Shown here piece after piece: positions 1 through 9,736 of a stretch of DNA of 64,000 nt (the first letter of the stretch is position 1; each line of letters opens with the position of its first letter). The notes beneath the pieces were generated by a model, which saw only the letters and a list, made by a program, of their open reading frames with translations, was not told the origin of the DNA and did not search any database. The stretch is from Flavobacterium sp. A45 (GTDB lineage Bacteria; Bacteroidota; Bacteroidia; Flavobacteriales; Flavobacteriaceae). The stretch spans positions 118,484-182,483 of the forward strand of contig NZ_MUNX01000059.1 of the NCBI RefSeq assembly GCF_002001005.1, given 5' to 3'. The translations under genes were made by a program, and so were the position numbers.

Positions 1-751
1 CACATTCGGTAAAGGCTGTGCTCATTTCTGTGGAAGCATAAGTGGAGAACAATTTAATTTTCCATTTATCCGATATTTTTTTGGACAATGCATTCATTGT
101 GAAATCTTGGTTTCTAAGAGATTCACCAATACAAATAGCGCCTTTAACACTGGAATTATTGAAATCAATATTATGATTTTCGGCATATTCAATCATTTTT
201 AGCAAAAAGGAAGGAACCGTAATTAAATAAGTCGGTTTGTATTTTAAAATGGAATCCCATTGCAATTCTGGAATTCCGGCACCCACACGGATGACACCCA
301 CTTTCATTTTTCGAAGACCTAAAAAATAAGCCAATCCTGCCATAAAACGACGATCAATTGTCGTCATCAGCTGCACAATATCACCTTCTTTTATGCCTGC
401 GCAATCAAACGAAATCGCTTCATTATAAGCCAGTCTGTCCAAATCACTGTCGGTTAACCCAAAAGTAACCGGATCACCCAAAGTTCCAGATGTAGTGGCG
501 TAATCAATAATTTTATGGGCTGGAACACATAAAAAATCATCATTGTGTTTTTGCAAATCTTCTTTGGTGGTAACTGGCAACTGAGTCAAATCCTCAATTG
601 TTTTTATACTGGTAATATCAATATTGTTTTTAGAAAAAAGGGAACTGTAAAAAGGGGAATTGACATTCACATAGCGCAAAAGTTCTGCCAATTTTTGTTC
701 CTGAAACGATTTTATTTCGGCTGTAGTCGCTATTTCTATCTTTGGAATCAT
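1..751 (-). CDS. Acyl-CoA ligase of the phenylacetate-CoA ligase type (partial, 3' end outside window)
   Basis: Adenylate-forming enzyme expected to activate an aryl or acyl carboxylate, plausibly 4-coumarate, for the polyene starter. About 250 N-terminal residues are visible. The phosphate-binding loop reads YATTSGTLGDPV near residues 84-95, and YASTEMSTAF near residue 235 fits the acyl-adenylate motif of this family. The ATG (749-751) shares one base with the TAA of the upstream gene (TAATG), which fixes the start and implies translational coupling. It is the last visible gene of the minus-strand pigment operon. The substrate is inferred from context, not seen. Confidence 0.85.
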   Translation of the reverse strand, partial: MIPKIEIATTAEIKSFQEQKLAELLRYVNVNSPFYSSLFSKNNIDITSIKTIEDLTQLPVTTKEDLQKHNDDFLCVPAHKIIDYATTSGTLGDPVTFGLTDSDLDRLAYNEAISFDCAGIKEGDIVQLMTTIDRRFMAGLAYFLGLRKMKVGVIRVGAGIPELQWDSILKYKPTYLITVPSFLLKMIEYAENHNIDFNNSSVKGAICIGESLRNQDFTMNALSKKISDKWKIKLFSTYASTEMSTAFTEC

Positions 752-2418
752 TATCGTTTTCTTTTTATTTTCTTTAAATAGTTGGTAATCTCTTCTTTTT
801 CAGGAAGCGTAGTGATTTCTTTGGTCAATGCTTTTTCAAATTGCTCTTGAGCCAAAACGTATTTTTTATTTTGATAAAAGTACAATCCTACTTTATAATA
901 AACAACCCAATAATCAGGATTTAAAGATTGATAATTTCCAATGAAATCTGAAGGTAAATCCTGTTTCATTTCCAAAAACAAATCCATTTTTTTATCCTCA
1001 ATCCGAAACTGCTCATAGTTTTGATAGGCAATCGTTTCTAGAAATGGATCCTTGGCAATATTTCTAGTTTCATCTTCTAATGAAACTATACTGTCATTTA
1101 CTTTTCTGTTTTTAAAAATGGCATTCAAATCATAACAGACAAATTCACCCAATTGATAGGGACTCGAAGATACCCAAACTAATCTTTTTGAAGGTTGAAA
1201 CACAATTCCGTGATGTGCCAATAAATGGTTTAATGCTTTATCGTTCCCGTATCCCAAAGGCTGATTATTCAATCCTTCTTTATTTCGGAGTATGTCAACA
1301 GCAATTTCAGGAGTTATTTTGGGGTTCCCATCCAGTAATTGAGTCATTCGATCAAAACGATATTGGGAATGACTGTTTTTAATCTGGTCTTTATTTCGCT
1401 CATTTTCTTTTAAAGCATCACTTTGAAAATGATTGGAGCAAACCAACTGATTACCATTCGAAACCTCAAAAACTCCTAAATTATCCGGTGCAATTTCTAT
1501 CAATACGGCTTTATTGTCATTGGCACTTCCCACCATAATTGATTCGGAAACAAATACTTTTTTCGCTTTAGCTATTGCAATTGCTTCGTTAATAGTTCTG
1601 GCGTATTGCAATATTTCCCGTGTCACTATTGAAATGGGCGTTTTGGCACTCAACGGAATTTTGGATTTTCCGGCATTGATTGTCAGCGTCAATCCTTCGG
1701 AGTTCATACCCGAGCAAACGCCTATCATTCCCGGCCAGGTTACCATCATAAACGGATATCCTTCTTTTGGATTGATAAAGGCCACTATTTTATCTTTTGC
1801 GAAAGCATCACCTGCATAGAAATCAAAATTTCTACCGAGGATTAAGTCCCCGTCTTCCGTTTTATTTCCCCAAACTGCAAAAGAAGTACAACCTACCAAA
1901 GCCAGATCATGAACGGCATGACCAATATCATGGGCCCCGTGCAAGTACATATCTCTTAAGAAATTTGGTGCAATATAATTTAAATTCTTTGGTGCATATT
2001 GGGAAAGCCCGTAGATTTCGGTTTGATACTCATTGTCAACATTCAAATATAATTTTCGATTATACCAATGTAAAAAGCGTATCATCAAATTCTTTTTAAA
2101 ATTGGATGGAATCAAAACATCTACTCTATCAAAAAAAACATGCTCTTGCTTTTTTAATAAAGAATCGGTCAAACTCCCAATTGCCAAACCGCGTTCCAAC
2201 GGATCGCCTTCAACATAGAGCTCCCATAAGTTTTGTTTGTTTTTGAGTAAAAAATTATTGCCGGTGTAAAAAGTAGTGTTGGATTGTTTTGTTACAACGG
2301 GAATGGTGTTATTAAAACTTGTTATTTCCGGTTGATGGTGCATTGATTTTGAAGTACCACAAGATGCGGCCACAAAAGCCAAAACGATGAAAACAATATG
2401 TACAATATATTTCTTCAT
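751..2418 (-). CDS. C45-type Ntn-hydrolase/acyltransferase lipoprotein
   Basis: Predicted envelope lipoprotein related to acyl-CoA:6-aminopenicillanate acyltransferases, an autoproteolytic Ntn-hydrolase family that makes or breaks amide bonds. A short hydrophobic signal ends in AASC, the lipidated Cys being about residue 20. The likely nucleophile is the Cys in LVGCTSF near residue 177, followed by GRNFDF, also typical of the family. The C-terminal 80 residues look helical and TPR-like. I chose ATG at 2418 over the TTG nine bases upstream because it places the signal peptide at the N-terminus. It sits 16 nt after the FAD-oxidoreductase gene. Its role in flexirubin transfer or maturation is inferred. 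Confidence 0.8.
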   Translation of the reverse strand: MKKYIVHIVFIVLAFVAASCGTSKSMHHQPEITSFNNTIPVVTKQSNTTFYTGNNFLLKNKQNLWELYVEGDPLERGLAIGSLTDSLLKKQEHVFFDRVDVLIPSNFKKNLMIRFLHWYNRKLYLNVDNEYQTEIYGLSQYAPKNLNYIAPNFLRDMYLHGAHDIGHAVHDLALVGCTSFAVWGNKTEDGDLILGRNFDFYAGDAFAKDKIVAFINPKEGYPFMMVTWPGMIGVCSGMNSEGLTLTINAGKSKIPLSAKTPISIVTREILQYARTINEAIAIAKAKKVFVSESIMVGSANDNKAVLIEIAPDNLGVFEVSNGNQLVCSNHFQSDALKENERNKDQIKNSHSQYRFDRMTQLLDGNPKITPEIAVDILRNKEGLNNQPLGYGNDKALNHLLAHHGIVFQPSKRLVWVSSSPYQLGEFVCYDLNAIFKNRKVNDSIVSLEDETRNIAKDPFLETIAYQNYEQFRIEDKKMDLFLEMKQDLPSDFIGNYQSLNPDYWVVYYKVGLYFYQNKKYVLAQEQFEKALTKEITTLPEKEEITNYLKKIKRKR

Positions 2419-2434
2419 GCACCTCAATTTATCA

Positions 2435-3958
2435 TCAATCCGTCATTTGATTAATTTTGTTGACTAAATATTCCCTGCCCACAATCTCCGAGCAGGTAAC
2501 AACGGCTCCAATCGTTACTCCTAGAACACCATGCATGTTAATGCTTTGACCCGTTAGATAAAGATTATCCAACTTTGTTTTGGAGGGAATAAAAGTTTTC
2601 ATTGGGTTATTGGAATCTTTCTCATAACCGTACATATTGCCGTTATGACCGCCAATATAATCCCTGTATGACAATGGGGTCGATGTATGCACCGATTTTA
2701 TACACGCTGCAATTCCGGGAAACTTCTTCTCTATTTCTTCGAGAAAACGTTCTGTTTTACGAATTTTAAAAGCTTCATAACTTTCGCCTCTCTCCTTTTC
2801 TTCAGCAATTGTGTTGAAAGTATCTTTCCAAGCCTCTACATCCGAAAATTTCATATACGCTATAAAAGTCATTCCTTCAGCCCAACCATCTTCCTTTTTG
2901 GTGGCATTCGCCGAAGCCAGAAATGCTTTTGGCCAAGTTTCTTCGGTATAGTCTTGAGCGGTCCAAACGTCCTCAGTATTCCTGAAGTGGTAATGATTCC
3001 GGTTCAGGTATTTAAAAGTCTTCGGTTTAAAAACGATATACAGACTAAAAGCCGAAACACCTCCTTCCAAACTCGAAACCCGATTGACAAAAGCTTTCCT
3101 AAAATGGTCTTCGCCAGCCATTTTCAATGTGGTTTTAGGTTCAATATTCGATATGAAATATTGCGCAGAAACACTTTGTCCGTCTTTTATTTTTGCTTTT
3201 GTAACAGCATTATCAGCAACACTTAACTCAAAAACTTCTTTATATTTAAAAGCTACGCCTCCGTACTTCTTCAATTCTTTTATCAACTGTTTTGTTATTT
3301 GACTTCCACCGTTAATGCAACGCCAAGCACTTTGCATAAACGTATTCACCGTCAATGCATGGACATAAAACGGCGATTTGTCCCCCATTCCCGCATATAA
3401 AAAGTTACTTCCTGCAAAAACAGCACGCAATACTTTATTCTCGGTCAATCCATCAATGAACTCTTTGGCATTTATTTCCAAAATATCACTGTCATATTTT
3501 CCTTCCGTTCTTAAATTATAAAGCGGAAATCCATCACAAGTGCTTACTATTGCTTCGCAATATTTTTCTATGGCTTCTCTTTCCTCAGGAAAATACTGGG
3601 TCAGTTGTTTTCTAAAATTATCATATCCTTGTGCATGGGGAAATTCTTGCTCATGATTCTCGAAAGAAATCATGTCATATCCATTCTCATCCATTTTCTT
3701 GAGATTCAAGCTATCCATAATTCCGATATACTTGAAATATTGATATAAATTTTGTCCCTCGCTCAATCCTCCGATGTAATGAATTCCGGTATCAAAAATG
3801 GTCTTGTCCCTCACGAAGGTCTGCAAATTTCCTCCGTATTGATTGTTTTTTTCCAAAACGCAAACACTATAGCCTTCTTTGGCCAAAATGACAGCTGAAA
3901 CGAGTCCGCCCAAACCGCTTCCTATTACAACCACGTCATAGTGTTTTTTCATCTTCAT
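2435..3958 (-). CDS. Phytoene-desaturase-like FAD oxidoreductase
   Basis: 507-residue flavoprotein of the CrtI/retinol-saturase superfamily. The N-terminus has a Rossmann dinucleotide motif, GSGLGGLVSAVILAKEGYSV (near residues 13-32), followed by an acidic LEKN. The C-terminal LYLTGQSINMHGVLGVTIGA is the usual second FAD-binding segment. Such enzymes dehydrogenate or saturate conjugated chains, and homologues are regular members of flexirubin loci, where they may act on the polyene. The ATG overlaps the stop of the upstream MMPL gene (TAATG). The exact reaction is unknown. Confidence 0.82.
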   Translation of the reverse strand: MKMKKHYDVVVIGSGLGGLVSAVILAKEGYSVCVLEKNNQYGGNLQTFVRDKTIFDTGIHYIGGLSEGQNLYQYFKYIGIMDSLNLKKMDENGYDMISFENHEQEFPHAQGYDNFRKQLTQYFPEEREAIEKYCEAIVSTCDGFPLYNLRTEGKYDSDILEINAKEFIDGLTENKVLRAVFAGSNFLYAGMGDKSPFYVHALTVNTFMQSAWRCINGGSQITKQLIKELKKYGGVAFKYKEVFELSVADNAVTKAKIKDGQSVSAQYFISNIEPKTTLKMAGEDHFRKAFVNRVSSLEGGVSAFSLYIVFKPKTFKYLNRNHYHFRNTEDVWTAQDYTEETWPKAFLASANATKKEDGWAEGMTFIAYMKFSDVEAWKDTFNTIAEEKERGESYEAFKIRKTERFLEEIEKKFPGIAACIKSVHTSTPLSYRDYIGGHNGNMYGYEKDSNNPMKTFIPSKTKLDNLYLTGQSINMHGVLGVTIGAVVTCSEIVGREYLVNKINQMTD

Positions 3959-6900
3959 TAAAACTTCTTTTTTAGTACACTCAAATTTTCAATAGCAATA
4001 GCAACATCAAATCCTAAATTCAAAACCACTTCTTTTAAATCACTTGCTTTCAGCAAAATAACCGTTGTAGCCAAATTACAAATTGTTTCCAAACTAACAA
4101 CAGCATTTTCATCCGAAATCAAGACAACATCATATCTGTTCGGAACAATCGGCTCAGTTGGACTTAAATACTGAATCTTTCTTTTCTTTACAATATAATT
4201 CGATTGGGCAACCGCTCTGTTTTCGTTCAAAACAATAACGGAATCAATTTTTCTAAGTGGTTCCTGCAAAGTAATCAGCATATCCAACTGACCATAATCA
4301 TTGGCAAAATGTAGTACTCGAGCTTTAGTGTCAATCCATTTATTCAAGTTGTAATACAAATCCAAATGTTGTTCTAAATCTGCTTTTATTGTTTGTATAA
4401 CCTGAGGTTCTTTGTATGCATAACTGTTCACTAGCTTTGCTTTGAAATAATCAGGATCTTCTAAATCCAAACGCATCTTTCTGTATTCCTGTTTAAAGAA
4501 AGTACTTATTTTTTTGGTTCGCTCTGCTACATTGTTTCCAAAATCAGGATTATCAGGTGAAACTCGATTCAAAATAGATGTGGTGGTATGCCCGCCATTG
4601 AGGATAAAATCCCCTTTTGGACAAACCTCAGAATAGCCGTGAATTACAATTGGAATAATATCCAAATTTAACTGTTCAGCCAAATAAAAAGCACCTTTAT
4701 GGAAACGTTTTATCGAATTGTCTTCTGATCGCGTTCCTTCGGGAAAAACCATAATGGAAAATCCTTGTTCAACCTTGTCTCGTAAATGCTCTACTCCATT
4801 ATCCATTCCGCTTGAAACTGGGTAAAAACCGGCCAAACGAACTCCTTTTCCAAAAATGGGCGAATTATAAACCCAATCGCTAACCAAAAAAATGATTTTT
4901 GGACTCAACAATCCCACTGCCAAAATATCCAAAAAGGAACTATGATTCGCAATAATTACGGCTGGCTTATCAAATTTTTCATTGGTACTATTTACTATTT
5001 TTCGTCTTATCGAAGGATAACTCATCAAGACCGATTTCATAAACTTTGACAAGATATAATGAAAAATTCTCAATTTTGATTTTTTGGAAAAAGGTATAAT
5101 TTTCATCAAAATCCCACTGACAATTCCCAATACAAATCCTCCCAAACCAAAGTAAGTGAATGAAAACGCCGAGTGCAACAACCGTCTTATTTCATAAGGA
5201 GCTTTTGCTTTTTTCACCCGATTGGTCACGAAGAAATGAAATACCAACGGTTGCAGAATAAAAGTAATTAACATTGCCGAAAATATACCAATAATAGCGA
5301 TCAAAGCAATGGATTTCAGGGCTGGATGTTTCGCAAAAACAAGTACTCCAGTCCCTAAAAATGTGGTTGCAACAGACAATATAATGGAGGTTCTGTAGCT
5401 TGGCAATTCTATTTTTCCAAAAGTATATTCCTTTTGCAAAGCCGATGTCATAAAGATACTGTAGTCCACTCCTATTCCAAAAATCAAAGTGCAGACAATG
5501 ATGTTAAATACATTAAACTGCAATCCGAACATTCCCATAAGACCGATGGTAAAAACCCAACTTATAAGTATCGGAATGATGCTAATAATAACCAATTCTA
5601 TTTTTCGAAAAGAAAATAACAGCACAAAAAACACGGCTATAAAAGAATAATTGACTAGGTCTTCAAAACTTGTTTTTAGTGTTCCTAGAAAAGTTTCATT
5701 CGTTTGTTGTCTATCTATAACAACCAAATTGGGTTGTTTTTTTATTTCATTTACAAAGGCATCCCTTTTTACTTTAGGTACTTTTACTAAAGTCGAAATA
5801 GTATAAAAGCCATCTTTTTGGGCAATAAACTCATCGAGGAAAAAGGATTTTACTTTGAGGTATTCTTGAATCGTAATCGGACTAAAGTTCTTGTTCAACA
5901 ATTCATAAAAACCATCAAAAGTAGTCGCCTTAAAACCGTATTGATTTCCTTCGCTGATTAAAGCCTGCGTTAGATTTGATTTTTTTTGGGAGTTCCAAAA
6001 AACATTCCAATCCGCGATTTTTTGTTTTTGAACTTCGGCAGAAAAAACAATCCCACCAATCGAACTGAAATTCAAGATTTCTTTATCTTTTTTGTCCTTT
6101 TGCAGTGTTTTGAAAAGTTGATTATTATTGGCCACAACCTCATTATAACTCTTTCCGTAAGTAGCCAAATAAATGGATTTTGACGAATCACTGTTGGCTA
6201 TATGCTCCAATTGTTTTTCGGCCATTTTCAATTTGGGAGTCATAAAATTCAGAGCCGAAAGATCATTATTGAAAGTAACCTTCGAATAAGTAAAAAACGA
6301 AACGCCCAACAGCAATAGCACCGAGGCTACCAAAAATTTATTTTTATGATACGAATAAGCGCCAAGCTTGTCAATGAAATTTGGCTTTGGAATAAATATC
6401 TTGGAATTTGACCTGTACAAAATCGGTATTAAAATCAAGGAGAAAACAGATGTCGAAACCACGCTCAAGCACGCAAAAATTCCTAAATCCTGCAAAGCTT
6501 CGGATTTGATAAAAAAAAGGCACAAAAACGTAATCGATGTTGTAATACCGCAAAGCAACAAGGGCTTTGTAATGTCTCTGTAGAGTAATTTCACATCTTT
6601 TTTATTCCTCAAATGCGTTAAAACATATATTGAATAATCGGTGGTTTCACCCAACAAAACAGAGCTTATTCCCAACGAAATAGCTGAAATACTGCCTCTA
6701 GTGAAATACAAAACGGCCAAAGCAAAAAGAGCTCCGAACAAAGACGGAATAAAAATAATAATCGGAGTTGACAGATTTCTGTAGAAAAAAGCCAAAATTA
6801 TAATCAACGTAACTCCGGCAAAAATAGAAGTATTTTGTACATCGGATTTGATTTGGGTCGCATTGGCTACAGCCACAGGCGTCGCCCCAAAATAAGTCAT

Positions 6901-7644
6901 CTCCACTTTACCTTTGAACTGTCCATTCAGATTCGTTCTGATTTTCTCCAAATTATGGATAAAAATGGTGTTCTTGTCAGTTTCATTTGTTTCCAACTTG
7001 GGAGTCACAAAAAGTAATAAGTTCTTCTTGTCTTTGCTCAATATAAATCCGTTATGCAGCGCAAAATCATCACCAACACTCAGTTGCTGCAATTTCTTCA
7101 AGGCAATAAACGAAATTCCAAGAGGATCCCGAAGAATAAAATCTTTGGAAACCAATCCCGCAGGAGAAATTATGGATTTATAATCGGAGGCAATACTGTT
7201 GGCAATACTGTCCTTTTGTAATTTATTCTGAATTTGTTCATAATCTTTTTGATTCAAAAAAAGAGGCAGATTGGCATATACAAAATCAAACGTTTCCTGA
7301 ATATTTTCTTCTTCAATTTTGCCCTGCACTTTGGCAACAAAAGGTTTGCAATTAGCATCTAAACTATCGATGAAGACATTAGCATATTCCGTCAGATTCT
7401 CGGGTGAACCATTGCCTTTAGCTGAAATGATGATAGTTATTTTATCGGCAAAATTAACCTGATTCAACACTTTTGAAGTCACTCCCGATTTATCATTGGA
7501 GGGAATCAATTGATTTATATTTTCCTGAAATGTTAATTTGGAAGCAAAGAACCCCAAAAACAAAGCTACAGCGATTACCAAACCTGCAGAAAGGAATTTC
7601 CGCTTGGTCATAAATGCATATAAATCGTAAAGAAAATTGCTCAT
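3958..7644 (-). CDS. MMPL/RND-type exporter fused to a PlsC acyltransferase
   Basis: Very long (1228 residues) inner-membrane protein. Residues 1-870 form two MMPL-like halves, each with one N-terminal helix, a large extracytoplasmic loop and a bundle of helices; GETTDYS (about 332) and GVDYS (about 725) are the paired Asp motifs that relay protons in RND/MMPL carriers. Residues 895-1080 form a PlsC acyltransferase: HSSFLD at 901 and FPEGTRS near 965. The last 130 residues resemble a degenerate Rossmann or methyltransferase fold. It probably moves the aryl polyene across the membrane and acylates a lipid partner. Coupled to both neighbours: 3 nt after the glycosyltransferase, overlapping the downstream gene. 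Confidence 0.87.
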   Translation of the reverse strand: MSNFLYDLYAFMTKRKFLSAGLVIAVALFLGFFASKLTFQENINQLIPSNDKSGVTSKVLNQVNFADKITIIISAKGNGSPENLTEYANVFIDSLDANCKPFVAKVQGKIEEENIQETFDFVYANLPLFLNQKDYEQIQNKLQKDSIANSIASDYKSIISPAGLVSKDFILRDPLGISFIALKKLQQLSVGDDFALHNGFILSKDKKNLLLFVTPKLETNETDKNTIFIHNLEKIRTNLNGQFKGKVEMTYFGATPVAVANATQIKSDVQNTSIFAGVTLIIILAFFYRNLSTPIIIFIPSLFGALFALAVLYFTRGSISAISLGISSVLLGETTDYSIYVLTHLRNKKDVKLLYRDITKPLLLCGITTSITFLCLFFIKSEALQDLGIFACLSVVSTSVFSLILIPILYRSNSKIFIPKPNFIDKLGAYSYHKNKFLVASVLLLLGVSFFTYSKVTFNNDLSALNFMTPKLKMAEKQLEHIANSDSSKSIYLATYGKSYNEVVANNNQLFKTLQKDKKDKEILNFSSIGGIVFSAEVQKQKIADWNVFWNSQKKSNLTQALISEGNQYGFKATTFDGFYELLNKNFSPITIQEYLKVKSFFLDEFIAQKDGFYTISTLVKVPKVKRDAFVNEIKKQPNLVVIDRQQTNETFLGTLKTSFEDLVNYSFIAVFFVLLFSFRKIELVIISIIPILISWVFTIGLMGMFGLQFNVFNIIVCTLIFGIGVDYSIFMTSALQKEYTFGKIELPSYRTSIILSVATTFLGTGVLVFAKHPALKSIALIAIIGIFSAMLITFILQPLVFHFFVTNRVKKAKAPYEIRRLLHSAFSFTYFGLGGFVLGIVSGILMKIIPFSKKSKLRIFHYILSKFMKSVLMSYPSIRRKIVNSTNEKFDKPAVIIANHSSFLDILAVGLLSPKIIFLVSDWVYNSPIFGKGVRLAGFYPVSSGMDNGVEHLRDKVEQGFSIMVFPEGTRSEDNSIKRFHKGAFYLAEQLNLDIIPIVIHGYSEVCPKGDFILNGGHTTTSILNRVSPDNPDFGNNVAERTKKISTFFKQEYRKMRLDLEDPDYFKAKLVNSYAYKEPQVIQTIKADLEQHLDLYYNLNKWIDTKARVLHFANDYGQLDMLITLQEPLRKIDSVIVLNENRAVAQSNYIVKKRKIQYLSPTEPIVPNRYDVVLISDENAVVSLETICNLATTVILLKASDLKEVVLNLGFDVAIAIENLSVLKKKF

Positions 7645-7647
7645 AGG

Positions 7648-8829
7648 CTATTTTTTATTTTTAAAATTATCCGCCAAAGTGAGAAGCAAATAACCTGTAA
7701 GACCAAACAAAACAGCTGTCAAAGTAGCTAAGATAAAACTTCCAACAACATATTGGGTAATGTTTTTTTGAATATCGGCAAGAGTCATATCCATACTCAA
7801 AAACAAAGGTTTATCGCTCACAATAAAATAGCTTCCTATTTGCAATGACCCATAAATGATAAACGGAATGAAAGGCGGAAAACTGATATTCGAAAAAGCA
7901 AAAGCAATGGCTTTATTCAGCTTCAGCAAAACTGCCAAAAACAAAACCAAAATCGTTTGAAATCCCCAAAAAGGAGAAATCCCGATAAAAACGCCCAATG
8001 CGATTGAAAATGCTTTTCGTCCATTCGAATCACTACTTTCTAATATATTTTCAAGGAAAAATTTCTTAAGTCCTTTTTTTTTTAGTTTCCGAAAAAAATC
8101 TCTCGGCTTTATGTAAATCAAGGCAATGGTAACCAAAAACGTATTTAGAATACTAATTCGGGTAAAATCTTTGAAAGGCCTAAAATGGGAAACCCGTTCC
8201 TCTGGGTCATACAAAACCTGAACTGGAATGTTCCTGACCGGAATACCTTTCCAGGCCGAACGCACAATAACTTCGATTTCAAACTCAAATTTATTAGTGA
8301 AATAATGCCTAGGAATTTTTCGTAAAGGGTACATTCTAAATCCTGATTGGGTATCTTCGAGCTTATTTCCGGTTTCAAACCAAAACCAAAAATTAGAAAA
8401 TTTATTACCAAAACTGCTTTTTTTAGGGATATTCTCCCCGGTCATATTTCGGCAACCTATCAATAGTTCATCGGAATTTGTTTCCAAAGTCTCAATAAAA
8501 CTAGGAATATCCGAAGCAAAATGCTGTCCGTCTGAATCTATGGTGATGGCATAATTGTAATTTAATTCCAAAGCTTTTTTGAAACCGTTGCGTATCGCCA
8601 TTCCTTTCCCGCTGTTTTTGGAATGGTAAATTTGTACCAAATTGGGATAGGTTTCCAAAATTTGAGCGGTGGTATCCGTAGAACCGTCATTGACCACAAT
8701 TACATTGGAAGTATATTGCAAAACCGAATCTAAAACACGTTTTAAAGTCTTGTGATTATTGTATGTCGGCACAATAACACAAACTTTGTATTGTTCAAAA
8801 CCTACCATTTCGGGAAAGCTAGTATTCAT
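7648..8829 (-). CDS. Family 2 glycosyltransferase fused to a DUF2062 membrane domain
   Basis: N-terminal 240 residues are a GT-A family 2 glycosyltransferase of the dolichyl-phosphate-mannose-synthase type: CVIVPTYNNHKTLKRVLDS, VNDGSTD, and the metal-binding DSDGQH. Residues 265-390 are DUF2062, recognised by the pattern ALGVFIGISPFWGFQT with hydrophobic segments. The fusion anchors the enzyme in the inner membrane. Homologous GT2-DUF2062 proteins occur in aryl-polyene loci, where they are thought to help attach the polyene to a lipid or glycan; that role is inferred here. It lies 16 nt downstream of the small secreted protein gene. Confidence 0.85.
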   Translation of the reverse strand: MNTSFPEMVGFEQYKVCVIVPTYNNHKTLKRVLDSVLQYTSNVIVVNDGSTDTTAQILETYPNLVQIYHSKNSGKGMAIRNGFKKALELNYNYAITIDSDGQHFASDIPSFIETLETNSDELLIGCRNMTGENIPKKSSFGNKFSNFWFWFETGNKLEDTQSGFRMYPLRKIPRHYFTNKFEFEIEVIVRSAWKGIPVRNIPVQVLYDPEERVSHFRPFKDFTRISILNTFLVTIALIYIKPRDFFRKLKKKGLKKFFLENILESSDSNGRKAFSIALGVFIGISPFWGFQTILVLFLAVLLKLNKAIAFAFSNISFPPFIPFIIYGSLQIGSYFIVSDKPLFLSMDMTLADIQKNITQYVVGSFILATLTAVLFGLTGYLLLTLADNFKNKK

Positions 8830-8845
8830 TTACGCTATTCTTTAA

Positions 8846-9328
8846 CTATTTGATTGATTGTTTTTCGGCAGCTGTAAAACTTTTTGATTGTGTTATAAAA
8901 TCACCAATATAGGTTTTCAAAGCACTCGATTGTTCTTTATAATGATCCAATAAAAACTTTTTGTCTTCCTTTTTATTCCCTCTATAATTAACAATCTTTG
9001 GCACATTTTCCTGAACGCTCAATCGGATCATTCTTATTTCTATTGAGTTGGGTTCATTTGCAACAGCGTATTCAATCAAGCTAGAACCTTCTTTGAATTT
9101 CTTGGATTTATCCGAAGCTTTTTTTTCCAATTTTGAAAGGATAGCCAAAGAAGCCCCTTTGTAGGCTACCAAGGTTTTATTGTCCTCTTTGCCGACCTCA
9201 TGCAACTTTGCCGCAAACTCTTTTGCATTACTTTCAGAACTGAGAACAGCAACATATAATTTTCTGATTTCAGTGATAGAAGGATTGCTGAAAACGAATA
9301 AAAAAAAGGCTAAAAAGGTAGTTTTCAT
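8846..9328 (-). CDS. Small exported protein of unknown function in pigment locus
   Basis: 160 residues with a hydrophobic N-terminus (MKTTFLAFFLFVFSNPS) that looks like a signal peptide. The remainder is highly charged and probably all-helical, with many Lys and Glu. I do not recognise a domain. It lies within the operon between the FabZ-like dehydratase and the glycosyltransferase, so a periplasmic accessory role in pigment assembly or transport is likely but unproven. Confidence 0.7.
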   Translation of the reverse strand: MKTTFLAFFLFVFSNPSITEIRKLYVAVLSSESNAKEFAAKLHEVGKEDNKTLVAYKGASLAILSKLEKKASDKSKKFKEGSSLIEYAVANEPNSIEIRMIRLSVQENVPKIVNYRGNKKEDKKFLLDHYKEQSSALKTYIGDFITQSKSFTAAEKQSIK

Positions 9329-9360
9329 TTTTATAAATTAAAATTAACTGCGTTTACATG

Positions 9361-9732
9361 CTAAACTTTTCTGTAAACACTGCTCAATTTCAAAGCAATG
9401 GTTTCATCAAAATAGCTCACATTTTTAACTTTAACCAAATTGTCCTCTGTAATGGTAACATCCAATTCCAAAAGTAATTCTGGGGTTTGAAATGGGTTAA
9501 TCAATGCCATAAATTTCACATTGGATAATGATTGCATAAACAAAGAACTGCCTGTAATTTGCTCAGTCAGCTCTTTTATAATTTGCATCATACAAACACC
9601 AGGCATTATGGGGTTTCCAGGAAAATGTCCTTTAAAAACATCATGATCCTCGTTGATTAGAATCACTGCCTTATATTTAGAATCGGCAGTGTTTTCCAAT
9701 GAAATTATTTTATAAAAATTTTTTAATAACAT
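9361..9732 (-). CDS. FabZ-like hotdog dehydratase
   Basis: 123-residue 3-hydroxyacyl-ACP dehydratase. The active-site loop HDVFKGHFPGNPIMPGV is the FabZ signature with the catalytic His, and the following helix keeps an acidic residue (KELTEQ) where FabZ has its catalytic Glu. It would remove water during each polyene elongation cycle so that the double bonds are retained. The protein is short but covers the single hotdog fold. It sits 4 nt after the outer-membrane barrel gene. Two further hotdog proteins lie at 20733 and 21215. Confidence 0.85.
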   Translation of the reverse strand: MLLKNFYKIISLENTADSKYKAVILINEDHDVFKGHFPGNPIMPGVCMMQIIKELTEQITGSSLFMQSLSNVKFMALINPFQTPELLLELDVTITEDNLVKVKNVSYFDETIALKLSSVYRKV

Positions 9733-9736
9733 AGCT

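Noticed and set aside
545..2218. Plus-strand ORFs within the first 2.2 kb
   Set aside because: They lie opposite the ligase and C45 genes, lack domains and are shadow frames.
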